This document shows, piece by piece, positions 48,785 through 61,315 of a DNA stretch of 64,000 nucleotides (position 1 is its first letter; each line of letters opens with the position of its first letter). The notes beneath the pieces are model-generated. The model worked only from the letters and a program-made list of their open reading frames with translations. It was not told the origin of the DNA and ran no database searches. This DNA comes from Coleophoma eucalyptorum. Lineage: Eukaryota > Ascomycota > Leotiomycetes > Helotiales > Dermateaceae. Made by a program: the position numbers and the translations under genes. The stretch covers positions 1,054,001 to 1,118,000 of the forward strand of contig JALRME010000004.1 in assembly GCA_026120035.1 (NCBI GenBank), written 5' to 3'.

Positions 48785-50390
48785 TTTATATTTTTGAATT
48801 TTTTTCGGTTTTGATTTTCACTCTCAATAGTTTCACATCTATTTTACCTGTGAATGGCGAATGGCGAATGGCTTGGAACACTTGAGTTTTCTTTTTTGCG
48901 TGAGAGATAAGCATAGATGGCGCAAGGTTCCACGGCCGAGTTCTAAGAACAAATTTTGGTCGGGATTAGCGACCCTTAGCAGTATTATGAAGCGAGGACT
49001 GCCTTACACAGAACGAGCTGCATAAGTGCTATAGAGCCTTGACTAATATTTGGGGAATTACGTTGCGAATGAACGATGCATGAGATCTCTAGAGCTGACG
49101 TTGATTATGTAGAAGTAAAAGTAAAGACTGCCGGGTACCTGATGCGTAGACATATGACCGTTTGATTTCAACACTCGCATTTATGTCCATTGAAATAGCC
49201 GCCTGTAATCTGGTAATTCCATAGCTACTCGGAGATTCTTAATACGTCCCTGGTTCCAAATTTCCCTGGTTCTATTCTTTGTGAATTTTAATTCGTATAG
49301 TTCATGATATATGAACAACTCGTGATTTGTGTTGTGTAATTTTGATGAGAATGAAAAACTAGAGTTACATTTAGTTGATCAGAAATCGAAGTATGCCCAG
49401 ATTATCAGTAGCTAAGATAGATGGGCATCATGGGCTTTCATAAAAAATATGTAGTCAAGGCATTGTAAAGAATGATTCTATGATCGAGAAGACTAACAAA
49501 CATACAATGAGCTGGGATATTAAAACTTACCTTCATTCGGAAATAATTCACTGGGATAAATTATCTTTCAAAATATTAGTGACAGTAAAAGAAATTTGAA
49601 TCACGAAGTACCTACTGATAAATACGAAGTATGGTCGTGTTCTTCAGAACTAGACTGACTAATTTCTTGACGGTTATCAATCTCAATGCCTTGCACTGAC
49701 CGAAACTCATGCTAAAATATAGATGTGTAAGCATCGAAACAAAAGAATTAAATCACTGGGGGTGCTCTGCCGTTGGTAAGCGCTGTATTGACATCAGTTT
49801 ACTTGAATTGTTGCAAAATGCTAATCTGCACGAGTATACTTCATGCACAAATCGTCTGAGTAGGAGCGCTGTTCATCCAGTTTTGGCTTTCGCGCAAGAA
49901 CTGGGGTTAAGTATGCGCTAACCACATATGGACTGGAAAGATATATTGTTCGGTTAGGTGGTACTCCCAAGCAAGCTTCCACTCCAACGACTTTCATCCT
50001 CTACCTTCCATCATCTCCTAGTAGCAGTTCTTCGCGGTCGCCCGCAGATATCTGCACATTATCCATATCCTCGAATTCTTACTCTTGGTTCTACTCCCTC
50101 ATTGCCCTAAATGCGAGTCTACAGAGCCTAGAAACAGCTCATCTCTCCTCCGAATTCGTTTGCGTGTCCTAAAGTCATTATTATCGGAACTCCCCTTTAA
50201 ATTTGCGCTTGGATTGGTGTTTTTGAAGGTAATTGGTTCTGTACTCTATCGCAAAGATGGCCGTACTGCCATTGCGAACTTTTCGCTGACTTAGTCATTT
50301 GGTTCTAGTAGCTTCCATCAATTCTACTCCCTACGATCAAATCCGCAGCTTTCTCATCCCAAGTATCTACATTTGCTACCAGCGTTCAAC

Positions 50391-53300
50391 ATGGCAACTG
50401 TCGAGGCCGGCCACACCAATGGCAATGGTGGATTAACTGCTGCCCAAAAACTTATGCAGAAGCATGAGGCACAAAAACCCACTATCGAGGAGGTTCCTGA
50501 CGAGGCCGACTTGAAGCATCCAGAACCACCCCATTCTGCAAGCATTCTTGAGGATAAAACAGAAGATGATGCAGCTGTTCCTACCTGGGCCGCCCCCATG
50601 TCCTCAAAGGCTGCTGGCAAACAAAAAGAACCCACGCAAAGCGCCGAGAGCAAAAAGCCTGCATTGGATACACAATCACAAGACCACTTCCCAGGACTTG
50701 GAGGATCTAACACAAAATCATCTGTAGCACCTCCAACTTGGGGTGCTGCTAAGCCTGCGACAGCTAACGGCAAAGTTAATGGTACGGATGGTACCAATGG
50801 CACATCCACGCCGATTTCTGGCACCGCGACCCCAACTCTACAAGGTCAAGCTGCGCCACGAACCATTCTTCTACCTGGCCATACCAGAGAATCTATCAAG
50901 ATGAAGCCGGATATGCTGTTGCCACGGAACCAATTGAAGAAGCCTATCACCGAATTGTTGAAGGACATCAACAAGAGGTCTAAAGCAAATGTTACAATGT
51001 CGCAAGGTGAAAGTGGCAGCTTGATCTTCAACTCTACTGGACCAGCAGATGCTGCGCGCAAGGCTATCCAAGATGTAGCAGCCAGCGTAGGATGCAAGGT
51101 TAGTTTTACGTCTCCTCTTTGATGCATGGCTGCCCACTGACACATATCAAGATCACTCAAAAAGATTCCATTCCTCGATCGGCAAGAGCCCACATTATCG
51201 GAAAGCAAGGATCGAACATCAAAGCTTTGCAAGAAAAGACCCGTTGCCGAATTCAAATTCCAAAACAAGATGAAGTTCCGGGCATGGATGATGATGATTC
51301 AATGGTTGACATTGTTTTCGAGGGAGACGCTGTTGCGATCGTGGAAGCCAAAAAGGAGATTTCTAAAATTGTCAACGATCGGGCACCTTCGTCCAGTACA
51401 AAGGTCCGCGGAGTTCCTGCAGAGTTCTACCCCTTTATCAACTCACGGGCCGATGCTTTGGAGGCAAAGGGCGTTCAAGTTCGAGTACCATCACACCATA
51501 TCTGGAAATCGCAAGCGCCGCCACAGGAACCTGCTGAGGGACAAGCGCCTCGATTCTTGCCAGCTGCTGCTGATGTTGAGCAAATCTTGCTTGCAGGGGA
51601 CCGCGCTGCTGTGCAAGATGCACGCGCTGAGATTGAAGCGCTCACTCAGGAACTTCATCGACAACTCACTTTAAGACAACTGTCTATTGGCCAAAACCGC
51701 CATCAATTCATTATTGGTGACCGAGGAGTTGCTCCCCAGGACTTCTTTGCCGAGACTGGTTGCGCCATTATTTTGCCAGGCAGTGAGGACGATGATGACA
51801 TAACCATTGTCGGACCTGCAGATCAAGTTGAAGCAGCTGTTGAGAGAGCCATGGACCTTGCTACATCGATGCAGAGTCTCACTGTAGACATTTCTAGACT
51901 GCATCGATCAGCTCCTGGTGGAGCCTCATCGCACGCTACCAATGTCACCAGATACTTGCGCCAACGCAGAGAGATTGAGCGACTTGAAAAGCTTCACAAG
52001 ACGCACATTGTCACACCAATGTCGCAAGGTGTCGCTGCACCATGGGAGGTTTTCGCGCGTGACCCCAAGAGCTCAATCCGTACCCAACAGGAGATCAACA
52101 ACATTATTGGAAGCCACCCTCCACAGAAGTTTGCCAATGTCAAAGTCGATCCATTTTATCACCTGCACTTAGACCGTGAGATTGCTCCAAAATTGCGCCA
52201 GGAATACGGCGTAAACATGGTTGTCCCAGAAAAGGAAGACGCTGATGTCCCTGTACTTCTTGTTTTCGAAGGACCTGAAGGGTTTGAGCCAGAATATCAA
52301 GTGCCCAGCAGCAAACCATCCGCCGAACAGATCCGTGCTTTCCAACAAGGTCTAGAGGAAGCGAGAAAATACGTTATGGATCTTATCAAGACTCAAGAGG
52401 ACATTAAAGTCGAGTCAACTGATGTACCCCCAATGTAAGACTTCAATAATCGTTTTTACAGCTCAAAAATGTTAACATTTACAGGTTTCATGAAAAGCTC
52501 CGCAAGTTCATCAAATCAGAGCAAGCTAAGCGTTCCTCGGATGAGATTCCTGTTCGCGCATCGAACACTGGAACTTTTGTCAACCTTCGCGGGCCATCAA
52601 GTGGAGTTGATTCGTTGATGGAGAAGGTTGTTGCTTTCGTGGAACAAGCTAAGGCAGACGAGAAGGAACGTGGATACACTATGTCATTTGATTTCCCTCA
52701 AAGGCATGCCAACCAACTCATCGGCAAGGGTGGTAGCTTCATCCGTGATCTTCGCGAAAAGTTTGATGTTGAAATTCAGGTCGACAACGGTCAGGTTGAA
52801 CTCAAGGGTCCTAAGGCTAAAGCCGAGGCAGCTAAGAGTCACATCACAGCTCTGGGCAAGCAATGGGCTGATGAAGCCACCTACATTTTGAAAGTCGAGC
52901 CAAAGTATCACCGTGAACTCATCGGTGCCGGAGGTAGCCAGATCAACCGACTCCAGGATCGCTACAAGGTTCAGATTCATTTCCCACGCTCAGCTCGCCC
53001 TGTCAAGGATGATCAATCTATCGCTGATGCTGCTAGCGAAGCCGGTGGCCGTAAGGCCCCTCGTAAGGATCAAGAGCCGGATGAGGTTATTGTGAAAGGC
53101 CCAAAGAAGGGAGCTGATGAAGCAAGAGAAGAGATTCTATCACTTCTTCAGTACCTCAAGGACAATTCTTTCACCGCCACTGTCAGTGTTCAGCAAAGTC
53201 AAATCCCATCCCTGATTGGACAGCGAGGTAGTGGAATGGATGAACTTCGCCAGACGACTGGTGCTAAGATTGATATTCCTAATGCACGAGATGTCAAGGA

Positions 53301-54414
53301 TCCTAGTGGAAGAGTAGACATCACGATCAAGGGAACAAAGTCACAGGTCGCTCAAGCCAAGAAGATTCTTGATGAGAAGAAGACTGTCTTCGACCAGACA
53401 ATCACGAAGACAATTGAAGTCGACAAGAAGCACCACAGAGCCTTGATTGGTGCAGGAGGTGCTACACTTCGTGACATCGTTGTTAAGGCCGGAGGTCCCG
53501 AAGATCGTCGCGAACAAGCACGTACCGTTCAATTCCCTAAGGCCGAGAATGATGGAAATACCATCAAGATTGAGGGCAGCGCAGATGTCGTTGAGAAGAT
53601 TATTGCAGCAATGCAAGCAATCACTGCTCAAAAGGATAGTCAGACTTCAGACCTGATTGACGTTGCAACTGACAAGCATCGTTCGCTTATCGGCAGAGGA
53701 GGAGAAACCAAGAAGAATCTGGAAGCTAAGTTCAACGTGTCTATTGACATTCCAAGACAGGGAAGTGGTCAAACAGGCATCAAGATTGTTGGGCAGCCAG
53801 CAGACGTTGAGAAGGCTAAGACCCACATTCTTGATTTGGTCAAGGATCAAGAAGGAGAGACAGTTCAAGTCCCCAGAAACATTCACCACATTATTTCAGA
53901 CAACGGCCAATTCTTCCGTCAACTTCGAAACAATTGCCAGGTTACTGTCGATCACGCAGGCAGCAAACTCCCACCTAAGCCTTCAGCTCCCGCTGCTCGT
54001 GCAAATGGTGGCGCAATGCCTCTGATTACAGATGATGCCGATGCCGATGCTCACTCCTGGAACATTGTTGGAAACGCCGCATCTGACCTTGAGGGCGAAA
54101 TCCCATGGATCTTGCGTGGCTCTCCAGAAAACATCGCTAAAGCAAGGGCACAATTGGCTGCCGCTATGGAACAAGCTCAAAAGAACACACACCGAGGTTA
54201 CCTTGTTCTTTCAGACCCTTCAACCTACCGATTCGTCATTGGTCAGGGTGGATCCAAGGTCAACTCGATCCGCAAGCAATCTGGTTGCAAGGTTACTGTT
54301 CCAAGGGACCAAGCTAATGAGGCTATCGTTGTTGAAGGAAGCGAGGACGGATGTGAAAAGGCTAAGGAGTTGATATTGAAGGCCGTTGCAGAAGGGTCGG
54401 CGCCTAGATCATAA
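50391..54414 (+). CDS. scp160: Vigilin/Scp160-type multi-KH RNA-binding protein
   Basis: Three exons: 50391-51098, 51152-52434 and 52485-54414, 1306 residues. The N-terminus (1-170) is low-complexity and Pro/Thr/Gly-rich. A long series of KH domains follows. Visible GxxG loops include GKQG (~253), GDRG (~425), GKGG (~743), GAGG (~810), GQRG (~908), GAGG (~985), GRGG (~1066) and GQGG (~1249). Other repeats have lost the loop (e.g. GSHPP, SDNGQF), as usual in this family. Vigilins bind mRNAs and polysomes at the ER and affect translation and genome stability; yeast Scp160 is the model. I chose the ATG at 50391; the frame extends a few codons upstream without another ATG. Introns 51099-51151 and 52435-52484 join in frame. 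Confidence 0.95.
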
Positions 54415-54984
54415 CAGTCTCACGTACGAGAGGGCCGAAACAGTATTAGGGCATATTTTTGTGTCCAAATCATGGGTTGTGTATCAAAAATGGATTTGTG
54501 AACAGCTTAAAAGAAGGGAGGGCAGGTTTCTTTTTTTCCTCTTTCTTGGCTTTTTACTTTAGCATCACTTTAGCTTGTGCAATAACTCAATCGGAAAATA
54601 TTCAAACATAAAAGAATGAAGTCAATCTGCTTATTAGCAACCGGATTTGGTGTGGTTCAGATATGATGCCCGACAGTGTGCACGATGCAGGGGCTTGGTA
54701 TGCATGGTCTAGCGGAGCTTTCTCCAGGCAGACCAGCTAAGAGTAATTCATTTACTCAGTGTAACATCACTTGAGTTGGGAACGCTACATATTCGTCTCC
54801 ATCGCTTCGCAACGGTCGACTTCTTTTCTTCTTCCTGGGGACATCCAGATACGTGTCTAGCACCACAGTGAGACTGACGAAAAGGAAAAAAGTACAATTT
54901 CATTTCCAGAACCTTGTTTTCTTTCTTGCTTTCTTCTTTTCCCTCGTTTCTCGCCATGCTATTCATTGCAACTGCCGTTGCACA

Positions 54985-54997
54985 CCCCCCCCCCCCC
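54985..54997. repeat. Poly-C homopolymer (13 nt)
   Basis: Thirteen consecutive C on the + strand downstream of the vigilin gene. Length may vary by slippage or assembly. Confidence 0.8.
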
Positions 54998-57611
54998 GGC
55001 TCCCCATTCCCCTCTCTTGAGCCTGGAATGCATCGACCGTATCATACAGGCATTTTGTAACTGGGATTTGCTGACTAGCTACTAGTAAGCAATCCAGTAG
55101 CTAAGCACCGGGGAAAGGGGAAATGGCAGGGGAGTCAGTTTTCCAAAAAAACAAATATGTTTCATGTTCATCCAAAATTGTGAATTCTGTTTACGTGTTG
55201 ATATCCGGTGGCTTAAGCCTCCTCTTTTGTTTCTTGCTTCTTGCTCTATTTTCAGAAGTGTAAGTTTGGGTAGGCCGTGCTTAGTCGCATGTCTGTCTAG
55301 TCATGAGTCCTGGGAGGTTTAAATCATGAGTTTTGGTTCTAGTTTGGTTTCTATATAGCTGCTATTGTTTGAACCCCCCCCCTTCATAATTTCTAACGGT
55401 GAAGTTGATTCAAGAGTGGGTACGGAATATGGTCCAAATGCCGAGCTGCTGCTCTTAGCTATGAAATGGCTCTTGGGCCCTCACTGATCATTCAAGATTA
55501 GAGTGGACTTGTCGGTGTTTGCTGGGAAGTGGTGGGAATCTATTCAGATATGGTACTTGGATTGATTCTTTTAAGTTGTCTAGGACCACTAAAGTATCAA
55601 CGTTCTTCCGTCATAAAAACCCGAAAACTCTAGACCAACTGAATGGGACTTGACCACTCGAACATACATGGTCATCTAATTTCGTTCCTTGCGAAATAAC
55701 GCTCATGATGATCATTGCCTCCTAAGTAGATGCAGCCAAGGTATAAAGTTTACTCAGCAATATGGTAACTCGGAGCAAAACAAGAGCGGGTGCCAAACAC
55801 TTCTATAATTGGCAGTACAGTACAACAATACGAAGTAAATACCCACCGTGCTCCGGTACTTACCTTACCACAACCTAATTAACAGTTCCCAAAGCCCATT
55901 CACTCGGTTATTTGTACCGAGCGGAGTCCGAGTTGGGAACTTAGGAAAGTAGCGTAAACCAAGACTGGACTTCCATGCATACTGTATCTAATGAATCACA
56001 TCTAGAACCAACTCGTGACGACAGGATTTCATTCATGTATTGCATGGCATAACAAGACATGGCATGAATTTGCCTAGCCCATTCTCCGCTCGGTTCGGAT
56101 TCTGGGTATAGTCTGCATCAAAAAGCCGTTAGTAAGTACCGTAGTCACTTGAGACGAGACGCTTGGGGTACCAGTAGAGAGGTAGCTAGCCAGCCTTTGT
56201 TGTCTCGTGTAACCGGTAGCTCTGGTAGTGAGCACGGAAGATGTCCAAGCTCGGGACGGGAAGGCAGCGAGCGCCTTGAGGGAGCTTTGGTTGCGGGCAT
56301 AAACAATCAAACTGTAAATTGGATCTAGGTGGAAAGCGTTAGCAGCGTGTTGAGTTGTGTTCGTCTTTCCACTGATTCAAGTTGGATCCATCGCGGAACT
56401 CTCTCTCGAGCTATAACCATGGAAGTAAGCTTGCCGAGACATAGAACAGGGCTGGAAGGTGAAAATGAAAGGGTACGTCGGAATCACGCTACGGAGGAAA
56501 AAAGTAGAGCTATGAACCACAGTAAAAGTAATTAAGTACCGTAGCTCCGAGGACTCTTGGTTAGCCTTGAGCTCTGAAGCTTCCGGATCTCTCGTTTTTC
56601 ACTACTCCAGGGTTCAAGGATGTGAAGTACGGTTGCCAACCTTTGCTTATTGCCCGGTGCAGAAAGCAAGAGAGTGGAGAACAGCAGAGCTGTAAGCAGA
56701 AGACGGTTGTGTGATTTGGTTGCTTTTGCTATGCAGGCGCATTGCAGGTTTTTTTCTCACCTGCTTTTGCCCTTCCCTGCGCAGTGGAAAGTACACCAAC
56801 AGTTTCGAGAGGAAAGTACTTGGTGCGTTTGTCGGTAACCAAGCAGCTTCGCGATCCGCCCTCTGCTTGGTACTTGCTGTACCATGATTGGTGGCCCGCA
56901 CGTAAGGCAACAGAAAGGTAATAATTTCTGAAGGTGAAGTGGCTTGCACATGTCGCTATTATGTCGAGCGTGTTGATATGTTGTTGCGGTCGCAATGGAA
57001 ATTTGGTAGCTATCAATTCCCGTACCGCAGCTCTGTGACGTTAGATAATTTCCTCCAAGCCCGACCGAGGTGCTCCAAGATTACACACGCAAGCCCCCAA
57101 AAAAAGCCATCTAGTCACTTCACCAAGTTCAAGATTGCGGCGTCTAAGTGACCAAGGAAGGGAAATTGATAGCAGATGGCAGGGTCGGTTCTCCCCACCA
57201 AACCCTGAAAATCGCATGGCCAGAGATGCCGGTACATGCACACAGACGAAGTCAGGACCGAAGAAGGAGATGCCACGCCTTGCCATACCCTTTTCATCCC
57301 TTCTTTCTTTTACCTCACTGCTATCTGTGCCGTGTCGCTATTTCGACTCGAATGTAAGCCCTCGCCGTCATCGCCCTACCTGCCCAAAGCGCTCTGCCGA
57401 GAGGACCATTCGTCCTCATAGCAATGCTGAGAGAGGAAATGCACATACAGCCAGACATAAAGTACTTTGTAGAAAATGAGGAAGGCGGAAAGGGGGAGTA
57501 AAACAGACGTGTATATTTTGAAATGTTGGCTTGCAGTACCTTTATTGCCAACTTGATAGCTCCACTTTAACGCCAGCCAGCAGGCCTGCCAAGCGCGTCG
57601 CAATAACCCAT

Positions 57612-57644
<33 letters not shown>

Positions 57645-57680
57645 CAGCATCAGCATCAGCATTAGCATCAGCATCAGCAT
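57612..57680. repeat. CAG/CAT trinucleotide microsatellite
   Basis: Ten CAG units followed by alternating CAT and CAG units with one TAG interruption. It lies in non-coding DNA upstream of the PAK gene. On the minus strand it makes an Ala/Asp-rich frame, which I do not regard as a gene. Confidence 0.9.
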
Positions 57681-58617
57681 CCGCACCATCGCAGACTGCC
57701 CGCATTGCTGGCAAGAGACGCTGATCCGAGGAGTCGTGAAGAGCCATCCAAGTATCTAGATAGAGTTATGCTCCCTACCTGACCTGCCGTGCCGTCTGCA
57801 CAGCGCGCAATCAGCCTTTTCTCCCTCCTACCTGAGCGATCATCCATTGCCTAAGTCGTCTGTCGTATACCTTTCTGGTACTGCGCTGCGCTGTCGTATC
57901 GACCCAACTTGCCTGCCCTGCCCTACCTCACCTACAGGTACCACCACCGCCCAGGTCCATGTCACACCATCCTTCCTCAATCTGACCTGCCTTTCAATAT
58001 TCAATCAATCAATCAACACAACACAGCTCAGCGCATCCAGCCAGCAAATCTCATCATATCCCTCTGCACATCATCTCATCTCATCTCATCCCTCCACCTC
58101 CACCTCCACCTCCTCTCGCCCATCACCACACCTCCGTCGTAACATCATCATCCGTTCGCCGGCACGCCCCCTTACTTCAACTGATTGCCAGAACCAACGC
58201 CTACACCCACGCCCAACAGAGTTCACATCTCTGCCATGACCTGAATGACCTGACGGCCACTGTGGACCTTTGAATGCCCTGGGCGTAGGCAATCTTCCGT
58301 CAATTATCGCTGTTGGAACACAGAGAACGTTCCCGCCGCCGCCAAATTCCCCCCCCAGTGCAGGCCCCTCTGACCCGCATGATTGGCCCACGCCCGCGTC
58401 TTGAAACTCACTACACCTTCCCACTTCCAAGCCGCATACTTCAAACGGAGGTCTGAGTGACCCCCAAACGAAGTAAAGGCAACTAACTCAGTGGTACGGG
58501 ATCCGGAGCACCTTAGAACTACACCCAGAAAGAGGAAAGCACCACACCACACCATACTGGGCAAGGCAGTCCAACGCAAGGGCTGCACCAAAACGCCGAG
58601 CAAGTAAAGTCGTGACC

Positions 58618-61315
58618 ATGGACGCTGTCTCCAAAAGTATCAAAACAAAACGTCGACTGACCAAGAAACCTCCGCCCGATCGAGCGGCTGCCATCGCCAA
58701 TCAAGCTTCAGTCGACGGTGATATTGGTCGCAGAGGCAGTACCGATAGTAAATCATTACGCAGCCAGCGCAGTTCAACCTCTCTACAGCGAGCTCCCTCC
58801 GCACCTTACCCCAGATCCCAACCTTACGGCCACACGCGCAATACAACCTCTCCCAATCCCGCCGCCTACGCTTCCTCAAACTCTTCTGTCGATCGTCAAA
58901 TTCCTGGAGGGCCCTCCCCAATCCTGGCGGGTTCCGAATTTACCTTGCCTGCGGGCCAACCTGGAGGCAATCAATATTCAAGCTTGTCGCGCCGGTTGAG
59001 CCAGAAGACTTCTGCCGAACTGATCGGACCCCCGTTTGATGGCTCTGGCATTCTAAATCAATTCGACTCATCTAAAGCTTCCGGATATCAAAACTCTCTT
59101 CGACGGCCGCCCCCTCCAGCTCTGTCGCACACCAGCCCTGGCCGCATAACCAGCCCACCTCTTCGACAATCCGCAAGTTTCTCCGCTGGCGATAAGATGA
59201 GCGAGAAGATTGCTCCCCGTGTGTCGGAGAACCAGCTCATCTCTCCCAAGCGATATTCCGATGAGAGCAAAGAACCCAAAAGTGGAATGTTGAGGAAGAA
59301 GTCAGGTTTCTCGGGTTTCATGAATAGCATCGGTGTTGGCTCCCCTCGTAACGTCAAGATATCCGCGCCGGAGAATCCTGTTCACGTAACCCATGTTGGC
59401 TATGACAACCAGACAGGGCAGTTTACGGTAAGTTCACACTGCTCTGGGTGTAGTAGCATGATCGCGCTGACATCGTGACAGGGTCTCCCCAAAGAATGGC
59501 AGCGTATGATCAATGATAGTGGTATCACGAAGAAGGAACAAGAACAGCACCCACAAACCATCGTTGATATCGTCGGCTTCTATAAAGAAAATACGGAGAA
59601 AGGAAATGATGAGGTTTGGGATAAGTTTGACCATGCAAAAGTTCCGGAGCTGCGCGTGGGTACTACTAACCAAGGTCCATTATCACCGCTTCTCAATACG
59701 CCGAATTATCAAAATATGGGTACGCCTATGATGAGTCCTCCAGCGAGTCCGCGGTTCCCCAGAAATGCAGAGGCAAGTTTTGAAAACCCACGCTCACCAC
59801 CTCCAGTTCCTCCAGGAGTTGGCCTTGCCATTCATTCCAAAGAACCCAATGGACTTGTTCCAAGCCGACCAGCCCCAAGACCTCCCGTCCCAGGTCCGAC
59901 TCGAACGGCCCCCCCTCCTCCGCTGGCAGCCAAAGATTCTGGAATTGGTATGCCACGACAAAGCGATGACCTGCCCGCTCTAGCATATGTCCCACCGACA
60001 CAACCTATGCTTCCAGAGGAGCATCGATCGAGATCGAATTCCCGCGCGAATGGATCCTCCCCGTATGCGCAAGCTACATCTCCCCAAGCCACATACCAAG
60101 CCCAGCTCTCTCAACAACAAGAGCGAGCAATGTATGATGCTCAGCAACAACAACTAGCAAGAAGTCAGAGCATGAAACAAAAGGGTCAGACGCCGCCCAC
60201 ACAACAAGGCCAATTTCCCCGTCCAGAAGCCAACGGTATTCCACATCCTAGTCAACAAGCAAGAGCTGCTCCTGGTCCTAGACCTAGACAGAGACCTCGC
60301 CAGAGCACTAGTTTTGACGTGGTAGCACGTTTGAACCAGATCTGTACGGCCGGCGATCCTCGAGATATTTACAGAAATCTTAATAAGATTGGCCAAGGAG
60401 CTTCAGGAGGAGTATTCACAGGATATGAGAGCGGTACAAACCGATTAGTCGCTATTAAGCAAATGAATCTGGAGCAGCAACCAAAGAAAGACCTGATCAT
60501 CAATGAGATTCTGGTCATGAAGGATAGTTCGCATCCAAACATTGTAAACTTCATCGATAGCTATTTGATAACCGGAGAGTTGTGGGTCATCATGGAATAT
60601 ATGGAGGGTGGAAGCTTAACAGATGTTGTAACCTTCAACATCATGTCTGAAGGTCAAATAGCCGCAGTTTGTCGGGAGACTTTGAAGGGTCTGCAACATC
60701 TACACTCGAAAGGCGTCATCCACAGAGATATCAAGTCAGATAACATCCTATTATCGATGGATGGTAACATCAAGCTCAGTAAGTTCTTCAGCATATTATT
60801 TTGAGTAATGCTAACCCACCTTTTTCTTTAGCCGATTTTGGATTCTGTGCTCAGATCAACGAAGCTCATAACAAGCGCACAACCATGGTAGGCACACCAT
60901 ATTGGATGGCCCCAGAAGTTGTTACCCGTAAGGAGTATGGCCGAAAGGTAGATATCTGGTCTCTGGGAATCATGGCCATCGAGATGATCGAGGGCGAGCC
61001 ACCATATCTCACCGAATCACCTCTGCGCGCTCTCTATCTGATAGCGACGAATGGTACTCCGATTATCAAGGATGAGCACCAACTTAGCCCTCTCTTTAAG
61101 GACTTCTTGTATTTCGCATTGAAAGTAGACCCAGAGAAGAGAGCCAGTGCACATGATTTATTGAGAGTAAGTTCTCCTTTTCTATACAATTGATCATGAC
61201 TAACAAATACTAGCACGACTTCATGAAGCAATGCGCTGACCTCATTGAACTTTCGCCCCTTGTTCGTGCCGCACGGAAAGCGAGAGCGCAAGAGAAGGCT
61301 CAGAAGGGAGCATGA
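58618..61315 (+). CDS. p21-activated Ser/Thr kinase (PAK), Cla4-type CRIB
   Basis: Four exons: 58618-59427, 59482-60778, 60832-61166 and 61214-61315, 847 residues. A Ser/Pro-rich N-terminus precedes a CRIB/PBD domain ([17 protein letters not shown]..., about 245-275, spanning the first splice site, then [10 protein letters not shown]) that binds Cdc42/Rac-GTP. A long Pro/Gln-rich linker with PxxP-type stretches follows. The kinase domain starts near 567: [12 protein letters not shown] glycine loop, AIKQM lysine, HRDIKSDN catalytic loop, [16 protein letters not shown] activation segment, and subdomains to the C-terminus. Splicing at 60779-60831 joins KL-T to DFG. The CRIB flank GLPKEWQ is typical of Cla4-type kinases. 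Cla4 usually has a PH domain before CRIB, and I see none in the first 240 residues. This may be a PH-less PAK paralogue, or an upstream exon may be missed. Roles of the family: polarity, septation and hyphal growth. Confidence 0.93.

Larger units (their letters stand above)
45260..50390. other. AT-rich, gene-poor island with tRNAs and degenerate repeats
   Basis: About 5.1 kb with strikingly lower GC than its surroundings and no supportable protein gene. It holds two intron-containing tRNA genes and two copies of a degenerate repeat with hairpins. The base composition and decayed repeats fit old mobile DNA degraded by RIP-like C-to-T mutation. This is inference; I see no intact transposase or reverse-transcriptase frame. 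The right end (about 49960-50390) becomes GC-richer and is the promoter and leader of the vigilin gene. Confidence 0.6.
54415..58617. other. Long intergenic region with simple repeats; promoter and leader of the PAK gene
   Basis: About 4.2 kb with no protein gene I can support. It holds a C homopolymer at 54985-54997 and a CAG/CAT microsatellite at 57612-57680. A long pyrimidine-rich segment at about 57950-58140 (CATCT and CCACCT repeats) is likely promoter or 5' leader of the PAK kinase. Frames such as 57847-58239 reflect this composition. Confidence 0.5.

Noticed and set aside
45260..50390. Intact transposon
   Set aside because: The island has transposon-like base composition and repeats, but no transposase, integrase or reverse-transcriptase frame can be read on either strand.
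57376..57747. Ala/Asp-repeat minus-strand frame
   Set aside because: It is a translation of the CAG/CAT microsatellite.
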